A DNA stretch of 64,000 nucleotides from Amyelois transitella. Taxonomy: Eukaryota > Arthropoda > Insecta > Lepidoptera > Pyralidae. Both the position numbers and the translations under genes were made by a program. How positions within the stretch are numbered: position 1 is the first letter of the stretch; the number at the start of each line of letters is the position of its first letter. Below are positions 1 to 11,537 of the stretch, piece by piece. The notes beneath the pieces are model-generated. The model was not told where the DNA came from and did no database searches. It saw nothing but the letters and a program-made list of their open reading frames with translations. The stretch lies in assembly GCF_032362555.1 (NCBI RefSeq), contig NC_083517.1, positions 3,678,001 to 3,742,000 on the forward strand. The letters run 5' to 3'.

Positions 1-490
1 AAGGCAACTAAGGGAATGGCTAATAAACTTGTGATTCTCATATTAAGCGATGGGCTAGCATCTTTTGAACGATCAGTCTATCGCAATAGATATAGACGTG
101 ATATGTATATATAAAAGTTATCAATTTAAAAAACTTACCCGCATTTTCTTATGGCTTAAGCCATATATATCATATACTTACTAAAGTCCATCATCACCTC
201 TGCGATACGCCCGCACTATCCGACTCGTAAAATAATATGTAATTTACTGTTTAGTTGCGTACTGACTCTATGTTAAGAAGTAACCCTTAACAAAACGGGT
301 TTTGAAAGTAAAATTTTGTGTTTTTTAAATGTATTTGTGTGAATCCTATTCTAAAGGAAGGAAAAGGCTTCTTGTAGGCGCAGGGCCAGCAAACTGTTTT
401 TATCACAATTCCATCATTGAGCCATAGCTGAACTTATCCTTTCAGCCTTTTAAGACTATTGGCTCTGTAATGACGTGATTATATGTATAA
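1..490 (+). repeat. Two fragments of repeat family A
   Basis: Bases 1-62 match the middle of family A, including the gcgatgggctagca segment. Bases 361-490 match its second half, ending in a degraded gacgtgattatatgta tail. The second fragment starts before the point where the first ends in the consensus, so these are two partial copies and not one copy split by an insertion. The DNA between them is AT-rich and I recognise nothing in it. Confidence 0.6.
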
Positions 491-639
491 CATACAATAA
501 TGTCACCAAGATGATCTCAATCAATAGACCACCAAATCTCTAGGTATTACAAAGTTTTATATTCTTTATGATTCTTCAAATCAATGGCGAAGCATACAAT
601 CAGTAACCATACTGTTAACAGGTAAAGAAAGCAAATGAA

Positions 640-775
640 CCAGATTCGATACCCTGAGCTGAAGGTCAGGGGTTGCGTTGTGTAAAAACCTGACTTATCC
701 AATCGTGGTCACAGACACATATAAGCTTCTCTCCAGACAAGTGAGGATGTAACTGCTATTAACTCCAGAATGATA
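640..775 (+). repeat. Fragment of tRNA-derived SINE (family C)
   Basis: Similar to the second half of family C: a stretch like aaaacctgacttatccaat is followed by a ctctccagacaagtgaggatg motif near the 3' end. The tRNA-like head is missing and the copy is diverged. Confidence 0.55.
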
Positions 776-839
776 ATTATCTACGTCCAATATGTGATTC
801 TTAAGTTACTACGTAACTTAATAACTGATATAGACAGAC

Positions 840-1012
840 AACGCACAGCCCTAACCGCTATCTCTGAAAAATTTGGCATGTAGGTTTTTTATGAAGTTTA
901 GGGGTGCACTAAAAGAGAATTTTCAAAAATTACCACAGGAACGAAAATAAATGTTTTTATTTTTCGTTTTAAGCTATCGGAGCCGCGAACTCTCTCTAGT
1001 CCATTATAAACA
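840..1012 (+). repeat. Diverged dispersed repeat (family H)
   Basis: Contains the order gacagacaacgcacagcc, aatttggcatgtaggt, then a gaggatttt-like stretch and a final cggagccgcgaactctct. The same order recurs near 26640-26830 and 50560-50660. It resembles the widespread arthropod repeat whose copies end in gaagccgcgggcaacagctagt. I do not know its transposon class. Confidence 0.45.
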
Positions 1013-2689
1013 TCCATTGATGCATCGTTTTTACGCTTATAATTTCACTATAAAGGTCACCGATGCTCTAAATATTTGAAAGTTTCACGTTGTACACGAT
1101 CTTCTGATCAATGTCGATGCAGAAAATCAGTGGCTGCACGGTTCACAGTTCATTAAAGCGAATAAAAGCGAGACTCGTGTCTGTTATGCATTACACGGTT
1201 AGTTACACATGTTACTATGACAAGTGGGACGGGTTGAAAGCTGAGAAATTGCGCCCAGTTTGTGATTTGATGTATGGAAATGGATTCACTGCGAAATTTG
1301 TTGAGTATACGCGCAAAGAAAAGTTGAGCTATGTTTTGAAGATATAGTTTTATGTGTCACTTAACCCTATATTTTTGGGATGTATTAACATTCAAACATG
1401 TTTCTCAAGAGGCGACCCTGCGTCTTAATCTCTCTGTATTATTCGCGTTAGTCACGTTAGTCGATTAAAAATGGATACCAGTCGATTAAAATAAGACTTG
1501 AGCTTTCAATATGATTACCAATTAATCAAGGTAAGTTCATGATATATTATTATAAATTTTCTTTATTAAGTATCACTCTCTTATTGTTATTCTAAATACA
1601 AACTGTTTCAATTAAATTTCAACTGATTTTGATCTAGTTTCCTAATTGAACTGTTATTATGGCAAAATAAACGAATGAAGCCATGATCTTTTGATTTAGA
1701 GGAGGATCTATCCAGATACTCCCCCGTTACTAGAGTGCACTACAAATTACACATTAGGTACATAAACGAATTCCTGAACGTGTTTAACTGTTCGATGGGA
1801 AAATTCACAAACTATGTATGTATATTCACATATTGATATAAATTAAACTATATCTGAAGTTACTTATACTAGATCTTAAGTTTTGAAGTCCTATATTAAT
1901 ACTTCAAAACTTAAGATCTTTGTACGTGGCATTTATTAAATAATGTTGTTGAAGTTTTGTTTCAAGGGAAACTCAATAACAGTACGAATCACGTCAATGC
2001 TTTACTCGAAATTGCTATTGGATTGCTTACTTTGAGCACTGGCACTGGTGTCAAGGAGTTTTATCAAAATAGAATAAGCTATATCAGCTTAAATCATTAG
2101 CTTGACTTAGGTATTAGTGGAACCGCCTAAATAAATTCTATTACCAGCTTAGTTTAACTAATTTCTCAAAGATAAAGTAAAAACATTATTTTTACGCCAT
2201 TATAAACAATAAAATCAACCTTATTATTAACTTTTCATTCACGATCAGAAACTAAAATGAAAATCTGATGCTGGTTCAGCTAAACAAGTTTACTTTTTAA
2301 TGATTGATTTGACAATTTTTTTTAGATAAAAAGGTAACTTATTTTTATAATATAATACTCTAAGCTCTGGCTACCCTGGAGGTCTACTTCTCAAGGAACA
2401 AAGACGTGATCATGTGATATGTTCATTTATTGAACACATACAAAACAATAAAGATACCATTTTTTTTAGTATAGCGCAAACTCCATTCGGTTCCCATTAC
2501 GTTCATTGTTAACAAGCAGCTATCGTGACTGACTATATATGGGAACGACATTCCGGGATCCTTTTGTTTGTTTTTGCAGCATTATTCCTATAAAAAATGG
2601 CTTTGTTTTACCTCGACGTTTCTAAAGGACTAGCTTTCGCCCGCGGCTCCGTCCTCCTCTGTATCCTCTTTCTCCGTATTCCACACACT
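1013..2689. other. AT-rich stretch with no gene recognised
   Basis: The only long open frame (78 codons at 1111-1347) has no family resemblance or splice context. A perfect short hairpin sits at 1871-1919 and is listed separately. I see no recognised transposon in the rest. Confidence 0.5.
1871..1919. repeat. Perfect 19-bp inverted repeat with an 11-nt loop
   Basis: The arm agatcttaagttttgaagt (1871-1889) is exactly reverse-complementary to 1901-1919. The loop is 1890-1900. There is no recognisable transposon around it. It could be a fold-back relic. Confidence 0.8.
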
Positions 2690-2918
2690 ATCTTCTTCTT
2701 GGCTATAGTCCTGGTTGCATCCTCACCACTCTGGAAAGGAACCCTGGATAAGCTCTTGATTGTAAATCCTGATTGGGTTAGTCAGATTTTTATCCCATCT
2801 GACCTCCGTAACCTTTGTAGGGGAACCTAACCTGTATTGGATCATATGGTTACATATCCAGTTGCCTGAATGTGCAGGCTTCCTCGCGATGTTTTCCCTC
2901 ACTGCAAGAGCATCGTAC
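2690..2918 (-). repeat. tRNA-derived SINE (family C), head missing
   Basis: Read on the minus strand it has the family C body: the segment around cgaggaagcctgcacattcagg, then the tggatcc-like and aggtcagatggga segments, then ccagagtggtgaggatgcaac. The tRNA-like head is absent. Open frames in this area are by-products of the repeat. Confidence 0.7.
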
Positions 2919-3165
2919 TCTACACTCTATATGTATGCAAAACTTCATGCAAATGGGTTCAGTAGTTTTGACTTAAAAGACAGAACAACAACACATTGGT
3001 ATATTCTCTCGATACAAAGATTTCAACGCTTTAGAAAAAAGGAACTAGTAGCCAGACCGATAGCATGAAAATCACTTTAGTAGTTTTAGATTTTTTTTCG
3101 TTACAAACAAAATCACGTTAATAAAATTTTGATATTAAAATAAGACTACAGAAAAATGAGATTCA

Positions 3166-3240
3166 AACGTGGTCATAGCCTTTTCAAGTCTGTCGGCTCT
3201 GTCTATCCTGTAACGGATAAAGACGTGATTAAACGTATGT
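3166..3240 (+). repeat. 3' fragment of repeat family A
   Basis: Contains ttttcaagtctgtcggctct followed by a diverged tctatcctgtaacggataaagacgtgatt tail. Only the last third of the family is present. Confidence 0.6.
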
Positions 3241-3489
3241 ACTTGTAAATATTATATATACGTCATTAGAATTCTATCAACAAAATTCGTTTCCACCAAT
3301 AAAGTTCCCACGTGAAACCATAAATGAATAAAGCACAGTTCCATGCTTTTATTATGGCGGGTAAGATTAGCTATCGCCCGACCACGAACCGAAGATTTAT
3401 CTGGATCACAATAGCCGACCATAAATTATTATACTCCAAAAATCCTTCCTCGTCGAACAATATTGTTATTTTATAAAGTATTTTAGTTT

Positions 3490-3850
3490 TTATTGCCAGC
3501 GTCGATGTGGTGCCTGACTGAAATGCATAAGTAATGCGCGCGGAGGCACAGGTTCAAATCCTACCCCGGCCATGTACCAATGACTCTTTTCCGAGCTATG
3601 TACATTAGTTTCTGTGCTAACCGATGTTATAACGGTGAGTGAAAACGTCGTGAGGAAACCTGCACATTCAAGCAAATTGATGTGTAACAATGATCCTATA
3701 TGAGTCAGGTTTCGCTGCAAAAGTCACGGATGTCAGATGGGAGTAACTTCAAGTAAAATCCTTACACACCCAATCCAAGATCATAGCAAAAGGCGAACAC
3801 TTGGATTCTCTCCAGAGAAGTGACTATTTTAATGTTACTGAGACTAATGA
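3490..3850 (+). repeat. Near full-length tRNA-derived SINE (family C)
   Basis: The tRNA-like head includes a B-box match in aggttcaaatcctacccc (about 3550-3567). It is followed by the body with cgtcgtgaggaaacctgcac, then gtcagatgggagtaact and a ctctccagagaagtga motif. The 3' end fades near 3850. No clear target-site duplication was found, so the limits are approximate. Confidence 0.75.
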
Positions 3851-4434
3851 CTTTTTCAAGGGAGCACACAAAAGTGAAAATAAAAAAAAAAATAATTTGA
3901 AAAAAAAAAGCTATTTTTTTAAGTAATGTCATGTTACATATATCCAGTGATGTAAGAATGTTTTCTTCAATACCAGTTTCTCTCCAAAATTGGATCCGGG
4001 ACATAAAGAGGGGTGTTGGAATCAAATTAGAGCTGCAGCGTCTTTTGAAGCAATTTATGATCAAGTTACTTGGGAGTTCGGCTAATTTGAAGACGAGATT
4101 TAATTAGTCAAGTTTCAGGTGATAAACCGTTTAAATTTTGTCAATATTTTTAATAGTGTTATCACTTTTATCATGGCTACTAGATTAAATAGTCTAATTT
4201 AGTAGTCTCCTTTTCACATCATGCTTGTTTAGAAGAAAAATTGTCTGAGCCAGCTGTTCTTTGCGCACAGACTGAAAAAGGCAATCAAAAGAAATATTGC
4301 CTCCGAGTCTTGGGGTTACTTATAAATAAATCTTGACCCGACAAATCAAATAGACAAAGCCATCCCCATGGTAAGTAAGAGACATTTTTATGCGATACTA
4401 ATAACTATTTACCTTTTATTAGGTTTTTAACAAG

Positions 4435-4691
4435 CCGTGTGATTCCCGGCACCAAAAAATAAAAGAATAGGACCACTCCATCTCGTAATATAGTATAAAA
4501 GGCGACTAAGGGATAGGCTTAAAAACTTGGGATTCTTCTCTTAGGCGATGGGCTAGCAACCCATCACTATTTGAATCTCAATTCTATCATTAAGCCATAC
4601 AGATGAACGTGGCCTATCAGTTTTTTCAAGACTGTTGGCTCTGTCTACCCCGTAAGGGATGAAGACGTGATCATATGTATGTATGTGTATG
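4435..4691 (+). mobile_element. Full-length retroposon, family A, with target-site duplication
   Basis: This copy runs from the gccgtgtgattcccggcacc head through aataggaccactccatctc, gcgatgggctagcaacc and ctgttggctctgtctacccc to a tatgtatgtgtat tail. The 9-bp sequence tttaacaag flanks it at 4426-4434 and 4692-4700. A short direct repeat next to a microsatellite-like tail is the mark of target-primed insertion. Confidence 0.85.
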
Positions 4692-5069
4692 TTTAACAAG
4701 ACCTCATCGAGAATCGAGGACCTTCAGAATCATTAGTAAATACACTCACCCATGCAATTAAATATTTATTACTGATGCTATGAAGAAAGTGGAATAATAT
4801 CCCGTTTGTCCCTCCGTCCCTTCCCTTCGTCAATTTTAGAACCGGACACTGTATTCAATCTGCAGTGATTTCAATCAAAGGTGTTTGTGTACACGTCAAA
4901 GGCGTTAAATTGGCAGTTGCCAATTGTAATTGTATGAAGCATGATACATACGAACATCACGTCTTTCTTAATGAAATACAGAGTTAATGAACTCAAGAAA
5001 AACGCAAGCCACGTTCTTGTTCACGTGAAGATAAAGAATTGAAATTTTGGCAAGCTTTTCTTTTTTTAT

Positions 5070-5210
5070 TTATTTTCCGCCGAGCTTGCATGAAGAAAGT
5101 TATGAATGTGGATGAAGCGAAGGAAGTATGCAGAGATCGTGGCAAGTGGAAAGAGGTAGTCTCTGCCTACCCCTCCGGGAAAGAGGCGTGATTTTATGTA
5201 TGTATGTTTG
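5070..5210 (+). mobile_element. LINE 3'-end copy (family B) with probable target-site duplication
   Basis: The body starts at ccgccgagcttgcatgaag. Its plus-strand frame reads as a charged, Trp-containing tail with the core DEAKEVCRDRGKWKEVVSAY and a stop just before the TATG tail, as expected for the C-terminus of a non-LTR reverse transcriptase. A T-rich direct repeat (ttttctttttttat, one T different) flanks it at 5056-5069 and about 5211-5223. It is nearly identical to the copy at 53973-54113, so both are probably recent. Confidence 0.75.
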
Positions 5211-5223
5211 TTTTCTTTTTTAT

Positions 5224-6077
5224 ATCATTAAGTCATCTAGTCGAATTTTAAATACGTACTCTGTCTACCTCGTAAGGGATAAATATTTCATGCGATGCAA
5301 TAAAACCTTCCAATATCGAAATAATTTAAGTACGCCTCTTCTCCAAGATTTGGTCATAATTTAATCAAATTTGTAGTAACTTGAATACGTATTTTCATTT
5401 TATGTACACCAACTGTGTGAATTTGTGTTCAATTTAAACAAGTAAATAGTTTGTAGAATGAATTTCGTGATTGAACATAAACATAAATATGCTTTGAAGT
5501 TCGTTTACATACTAGCACTTTCTGTTTATATTTTGCTGTATGTAGATAGGATATTTATTCGCATTAGAATTTCTTCTGTTATCCTTTCCCAAAACAATCC
5601 CATCATAGGATCCTGTAATATTTTTTTATAAAGATGTTACGAATAAACAAACTATTAAAAACGAACGAACAAAGTTTATCGCAAAACCTTTAAACCGCAG
5701 ATTTAACAGAAATTGAGAGAATGTGTTAAGACGCAAGCAAGCATTATAGAAAATGTCATTCTCAGATCTTTAATTTCAAGTGTTAAAATTTGAACATTAA
5801 GATACAACTTAACGTATCCATTGTGGTCTAGGGCCTTTTTTATGTTTTAGATATTTATTGATATTAAACATATTAAGTATCACAAAAACGAAATTGTATT
5901 GCTAAATGGGTGACGTCATGAATATCTTAAAATGTATATATATATATATATATATAAAACTTAAAAGTCTAGGGCTAATAAGATAATGCCGAAATACATA
6001 AAATGACGAGCTGTCAACTAAACCAAATATAGACCGCCGAGCTAAACAAGATATATAATAAAGTTGTGCAAGTAGGT
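5224..6077. other. AT-rich stretch; CRE-like palindrome and TA microsatellite
   Basis: No gene recognised. A perfect TGACGTCA palindrome (CREB/ATF-type site) lies at 5911-5918, directly before a (TA)n run at about 5935-5956. A small family A scrap occurs near 5260-5285. Confidence 0.5.
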
Positions 6078-6115
6078 ATATAAAATTTGCATTGTGCCAG
6101 GTTCACGACCCACCG

Positions 6116-6187
6116 TATAAATCTGCGTATGACTTTGTCAGGACATTCACCAGATATTTTGGTACAATGTACTCTTACCTGGGCTGT
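6116..6187 (+). promoter_or_regulatory. Possible core promoter and short first coding exon
   Basis: TATAAAT at 6116-6122 is followed about 30 nt later by initiator-like bases (cattcacc, near 6147). An ATG at 6167 opens the frame MYSYLGC, which runs directly into a good 5' splice site (tgt|gtgagt) at 6188. Insect secreted-protein genes often have such a tiny first coding exon. I found no matching second exon downstream, so this may be chance. Confidence 0.2.
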
Positions 6188-6299
6188 GTGAGTATTTTAT
6201 ATGCCTACTTACCTATGTGATTAAAACTAAAATTTCAGTCCTGCGAAATAATTTCATTTCTCTAGTCACAGCGATTTGGGTTGGTGTCCTTTTATATAG

Positions 6300-6520
6300 A
6301 TATACTAGGTTTTATCCGTAGCTTCGCCCGCGTGACTTAGCTTTACCAACAAAAGAATACAGGTTTTTCGCAAAGATTATACTTGGATAAAGAGTACACC
6401 ATGTCTTTCTCCAGACTCTGAATTATATTCGAAAAATTTCAAGCAGATTGTTTTTGTAGATAACGCGCGAGGGAAAACAAATAAACTCACTTTCGCATTT
6501 TTAATGTCTCGGAATTAGAC
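6300..6520 (+). repeat. Dispersed repeat (family F)
   Basis: The motif order is cgtagcttcgcccgcgtga, caaaagaatacaggttttt, ccatgtctttctcc, gtagataacgcgcgagg, caaataaactcactttcgca. The same order recurs at 22960-23110 and 53770-53972. It is a typical lepidopteran interspersed repeat of unknown class. Confidence 0.6.
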
Positions 6521-7719
6521 AATCATATAAAATGTAATCATTACTGATTCTGCTTAGTCGATTGCTGGGTTACCGTAAGGACTTAATGATAACCACTTTA
6601 TCGTTTTAGATGTATAAGTTAAACTTGACCATTATAGATAAGTATTTCTAAAAGGTGTTAATGTTTCCCCGTTTAATTTTTAACTATAACCCTTCTCAAA
6701 TGTCATATCTCATGGCACCTTATACCTTTTATCGTTCATTACACCCGTTTTTAAAAACATAAAACCTTTGTCAATGACCATTACAGAGTACCGTTTCGAC
6801 GCTTTTAGAGTTACTAAGTAACGTTTTAGAATATCCATAAGGCTGCCTATCCACCAGAGAAGAATCTAGCCTAGCTGAGCGCAGCTGTAGTGGAGACGGC
6901 TTAACAACTTACAAAAAAAAGCTTATAAAAAAGCGAGAGGGTGCCAGAAATGTTTCACAAGAGATGTGTTGCGAGGGATGCACTGCGGAATTGGAGTCAC
7001 ACTATAATAGAATGCGCAATTTCACAGCTCTGCTATATGTCGTCGCATGACAGATTTTCCTCACACAGCTTTATTCATTTATTAAAATTTTTATTGAGCC
7101 TCATAGACTACAATACTCGGACATACCATCTCTACCAGTAAACCTTAAGAAAATATCAAACAGACAAATAATCCGATGTCGAAAACCCCATACATTTTCA
7201 AAACACAACTAAACTTCATCATGACACATTCTGCTCCCACATCTCTGGTGGAAAAGCAGCTTTATATTCCTATTTTAGTGCGTCCCGAAGTAGAGAGGGT
7301 AAATCACCGCGTATATTTATAGAAATATAACCCGTCTTCAAAATTTATGGCCCGTTATGACGTCGTTAGGGGGAATGGTCAGCGGTGGTTATAAAGACGT
7401 AATGGAGTCCTTTCCACTGATTTGATGGCAACAATGTGCTAAGTTAAGAGGCCATATGAGGTGACTTTTTCAACAGAGATAACTTAATCGGCAAGTTACC
7501 AGTCTGGATGTAAAAATATAACTGAATATACGAAATAGTTTAAAAATAAATAAAGAATGGTAATAATTGAGTTTCCTTAGATTTACTGACAAAATTGCTT
7601 TACTTTGGAAGCATATTTTCGATTGCAAATTTAGACGTCAGTTACTAGCGTTGGGATCTGTTTAAAGTTAAATCAGCTAACATTCTCTTTAGTCACCTTC
7701 TACAATACTAAAGTAAGGG
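6521..7719. other. No gene recognised
   Basis: Open frames here are short with low-complexity composition. I see no splice-flanked coding block and no recognised repeat. Confidence 0.4.
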
Positions 7720-8040
7720 ATAAGTTGAATTTATCTTTATTGCACATAAGAAAATATCTTCATTGCCCATAAAAAATTACAGAGGAAGTATAAACATACA
7801 TTAAGAATATGTTAAGCAAAGGCGGACTACTCCCGGAGCAAAACGGGGTCCTCAAAAACACAGCTATGCATGTATCCACTATAGAGTTCTGGCTGAGAAT
7901 CAGCGCTGAACGTATTCAGCGTGGACTGACAATGGAACTGTTATGACATTCACATAATAGTAGGTAGTTACATTTTGTGTTTATATTTTTTGTAAATTCT
8001 GTTTCCTATTCAATTATATTTGTTTTCTTCTATCTAGAAA
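7720..8040. repeat. Fragments of families D and L
   Basis: Bases 7730-7840 resemble family D in reverse (ctttattgcacataag ... aaaggcggacta). Bases 7885-8040 carry tctggctgagaatcagcgct and cattcacataatagtaggta. The latter recurs at 28515-28640 inside a HACD intron. Both look like 3' ends of non-LTR elements. Confidence 0.5.
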
Positions 8041-9204
8041 CACACTCAGAATGTTGACGATGATACATTTTGTAAGTAAAAGCATTGCGGCCGCCATGAC
8101 AATAGTGTATGAGTGATGGTTACGAGGTACTTCATTTAGTACAAACCCACGCTCTAGTTTATCAAAATCACCAGATTTTGTGTAGGCGGTAACATAATGT
8201 TTACGTATGAAATTTCCAGCGTTAAGTAAAGTACACGCCTCTTTGTTGTTATACTAGCTGTTACCCGCGATTTCTTACGCAAGGAAGAGTCTATTATTAT
8301 TTATCAGGTGTTCCAGTTAATGAAATATATTTTGCCACAAATGTTGCCAATGCCTAATAACGTTGTAACAAAAAATATTTAAATCCATTCAGTAACTCCA
8401 GCGATAAATTAAGTGTATTTATTTATTTGAGTATATTTATATATTTAATCACTCCAGTTACCCATAGAAGAAATGGATACTATGGAAATATATTTATAGA
8501 TCTTAAACCTCTTACTTTATTAATTCATACTCAAACACGCTCAAAGGTTTGGATAGTTCTCTGTTTATTTTTATACTACTACTTTTTTTGATAGTTCTTT
8601 ATTTATTTTTTTACTACTTATACTATGTTCTAATAAACAACAATCTTTTCAGAATAAATTTTATTAAATAAGGAAAAATACATAGGCCTTAAATGACCCG
8701 AAGAAAGAAAATGTAATCAAGGCCATTGAACCGATTAACTAACTGACTCACTTCACAGCATAGATTTTAATGTTTGACAATACGAAATTACTTGGCGGCA
8801 AATAGGATCTAGGATATTTTGCAAGGCGACAGCCGTAAATTCTACCAATCAGGTTTATTTGCGTTAATGCATTTAAATGAATGCAAACAATAGTTTTAAT
8901 TAAACGAAACGAATGTTTGTACTTACGCGTTGTCACACCTAAACAATGTGTGTTACTCATCCTTGAAGCAATATAAATTTATAAAATTGTAGGTTTTTAG
9001 TGACTTTATATATGTAGAAGTTAATAAAGAGTAATTTTTGGGATCATTTAGTGAACAGAAGTCTTAACTATTTTTACATTTCTATCGGTTTCTATTATTT
9101 TTATATTTATATGCGGTTCACGGTTTGCTTTAAAATCAAAGTTTTAAGCTGGTATATATTGTTTTAAATTTTACTTATCACTTACAACCCGAGATTTTTC
9201 CATT
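8041..9204. other. No gene recognised
   Basis: AT-rich DNA. A family H/F end-like piece (actagctgttacccgcgatt) occurs near 8254. Nothing else is identifiable. Confidence 0.4.
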
Positions 9205-9280
9205 GGTTCAGTTTTTTCAAGACTGTTGGTTCTGTCTTCGCCGCAAAGGATAAACCGAAGATTATTATGTATGTGCAACT
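9205..9280 (+). repeat. 3' fragment of family A
   Basis: Contains ttcaagactgttggttctgt and a degraded cgcaaaggat tail ending in tatgtatgtg. Confidence 0.6.
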
Positions 9281-9634
9281 TTATGTGATAATAACACATT
9301 GCCTTTAAAAATCAAACAACATATCAGCAAAAGATAGTCTGCTATTAAAAATTTCATAAATCAATTCAAGTTTGAAGTAAACTTTGAATGTTATGCTCAA
9401 GGATAAGTGAGTGCGAGACACTCAGTACTTGTTTGAGCTATCTCAAGAAAGGTTTAACAAATGTGCTGAGTCACGCGAACTCAGAGAGCCAGATATCTTC
9501 TGAATTTTTTTAAATTGTAGTAATTTTCGTGCAATTGATCGATATAAATTTCAATTTGACAAATCAGGATTTTAGAAAAATTATACACATTTATTTTCGA
9601 TTCTTTTTATTTTGTTTTTTTTTTACACTTGCGC

Positions 9635-9690
9635 TTTGAAGTCTCTGCCTACCATTTTGGGAAGGAGGCATGATTTTTAGTATGTATGAA
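9635..9690 (+). repeat. 3' fragment of family B
   Basis: Carries gtctctgcctaccattttgg followed by aggaggcatgattttt and a TATG tail, which is the last part of family B. Confidence 0.6.
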
Positions 9691-10311
9691 TATATGCGCT
9701 TTGGAAGCGGTAGTAGATTTAATTACAAGTTGTGTATATATCATTATATGATACCTTATATCCTATTTTTAAATAAATCTGTTTCTATTTCTGTATGTCT
9801 ATAAAACAATCAATAATATATATTCATTATAGGAATAAGCCATTTTCTACGATAATGGAAAAGGTAATATTTTGAAGTAGGTAACCAATACTTCCTACTG
9901 TGCGCATGCATCTCAAATGCATGGAAATGTATTGTTAGAATATAAACAATATTGCAGACCAGAGTACTAATAAAGTAAATTTATATTCATCGCGCAGTAT
10001 CTAAATATCCATATAGGTATATTCTTCATACCAACATAGTTATATTATAAAAGTGAAACTATGTTTCTGTTTATTTTCGAAATGAATGATTTTATTTTCT
10101 CGCGGCAAGTATCAGCATTTTTCACTTCTGAAGAACGATTTTTTTAGGTTTTCTATTATTTGATAATTCTTGTTTCAGGCGATGACCTAACAACTATGTT
10201 GTGACCTTTTCTGAATCCCTACTCCATCATTAAGTAATTGATAAACATAGCCATTGGTCTTGAAATGTGATTGTTTAAATTGTCTGTGTCAAACTTTTCA
10301 CTATTATTGTG

Positions 10312-10530
10312 TGTGTATGTCTTGAAAGCGATGAAGCGAAAGAAATATGCAAAGATTGTGGCAAGTGAAAAGATTAAGTCACTGTCTACCCCTCTAGGAA
10401 AGAGATCTTTATTGAACCAATTGGAAAACTCTTTATTGCACCATAAAAGAAAAACATACAAAACAGCACAAAACAGATAGAGATGGTAAGGTAAAGGCAG
10501 ACTTATCGCTAATGCAATCTCTTCCAGTCA
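10312..10530. repeat. Family B fragment next to a family D copy
   Basis: Bases 10320-10412 are a plus-oriented family B copy with gatgaagcgaaagaaatatgc and ctacccctctaggaaagag. Bases 10425-10530 are family D in reverse: ctctttattgcaccataaaa, then cagcacaaaacag and ggcagacttatcgctaatgc. Read on the minus strand, family D ends with a gtgcaataaagag stretch, like a LINE 3' end with a poly(A) signal. The second close D copy is at 58864-58990. Confidence 0.65.
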
Positions 10531-11108
10531 ACCTTTGGGTAGGCCTGATTTTATGTATATAGTTTTTCGTAAGGGTTTAGTTTTAACACACCATTTATGT
10601 AACTACTTCTTACGTATTTCACAATACGAACTAGAGAACTTTAATCTCGCCAAGTCACTGGTAACTCTAGTTACCTATGACGCGGCCAGTTTCGAATACA
10701 ATTCGAACAGTAAACAATATACAAGGTGAGGACACAGAATAGATAAAGTAAAGAAGTGATTTTATTTTTGCTGACCAACTTCTGTTACCCTTATGTTGAA
10801 GCATTTAGGTGATATCAGTATATTGAATAACAAGTTTTTCACACAAGAGTAATCATTTCGAAGAATCTTAATGTTTTTATTTAGACTTACAAAAGAAATG
10901 GGTTATACATTTATTATACATGTTGTACATATAAGTTACTTGTCATACAAATATAGTCAAATGTTACTAAAACATATAATACTTAGGCATAAGAAAATTA
11001 CATAAATAAAAAGCACTAAAAGTATCAAAAACACGTAATCGTATAGACGTCACAAAGTTAAGTACCATGCAATAATTAGATAAACCTCTATACTTTCGTT
11101 GTTTTAGG

Positions 11109-11171
11109 ATGAAGCAGTACATATCAGCCCTTCTAATGGCCGACCCGAGAGTAGGCGCCAGTCAGGCCACT
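11109..11171 (+). CDS. Possible isolated terminal exon
   Basis: A pyrimidine-rich tract and acceptor (ttcgttgttttag) precede a block that is much richer in GC than its surroundings. Read from the acceptor in frame 0 it gives DEAVHISPSNGRPESRRQSG, one further His and a TAA stop. A second frame is also open and starts MKQYISALLMADPRVGAS. I recognise neither. It could be the last exon of a plus-strand transcript, a cassette exon, or chance. Confidence 0.25.
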
Positions 11172-11223
11172 AAAGCCCAGTATACATGTTTACCGTTCAT
11201 TATCATTAAGTACCTAATTAAAA

Positions 11224-11537
11224 ACAGTGCCGTGTGGTTCCCGGCACCAATAAGAAAAAGAATAGGACCACTCCACCTCTTTCGCATGGATGTTGTTGGC
11301 TCGGTCTACCCCGCAAGGGATAAAGACGTGATTATATGTTTGTATGTATTTCATCTCTTTCCCATGGATGTCGTAAACTACGACTAAGGGATATACCAAT
11401 AAACTTGGGATTCTTTTGATAGGCTAGCAACCTGTCACTATCTTAATTCTATTAGAAACCCAAACAGCTGTAAATGGCCTTTCGGTCTATTCGTGACTGT
11501 TGGCTCTTTCTACCCGCAAGGGATATAGATGTGATAG
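11224..11537 (+). mobile_element. Two family A copies joined head to tail
   Basis: Bases 11224-11349 are a copy with its middle deleted: the head is joined straight to the gttggctcggtctaccccgc tail. Bases 11350-11537 are a copy lacking its head. The first copy's TATG tail leads directly into the second, as in the tandem pair at 57467-57930. Confidence 0.7.

Noticed and set aside
2597..3068. Two neighbouring plus-strand open frames (77 and 68 codons)
   Set aside because: They lie across a reverse family C copy and have no family resemblance, so they are by-products of repeat sequence.
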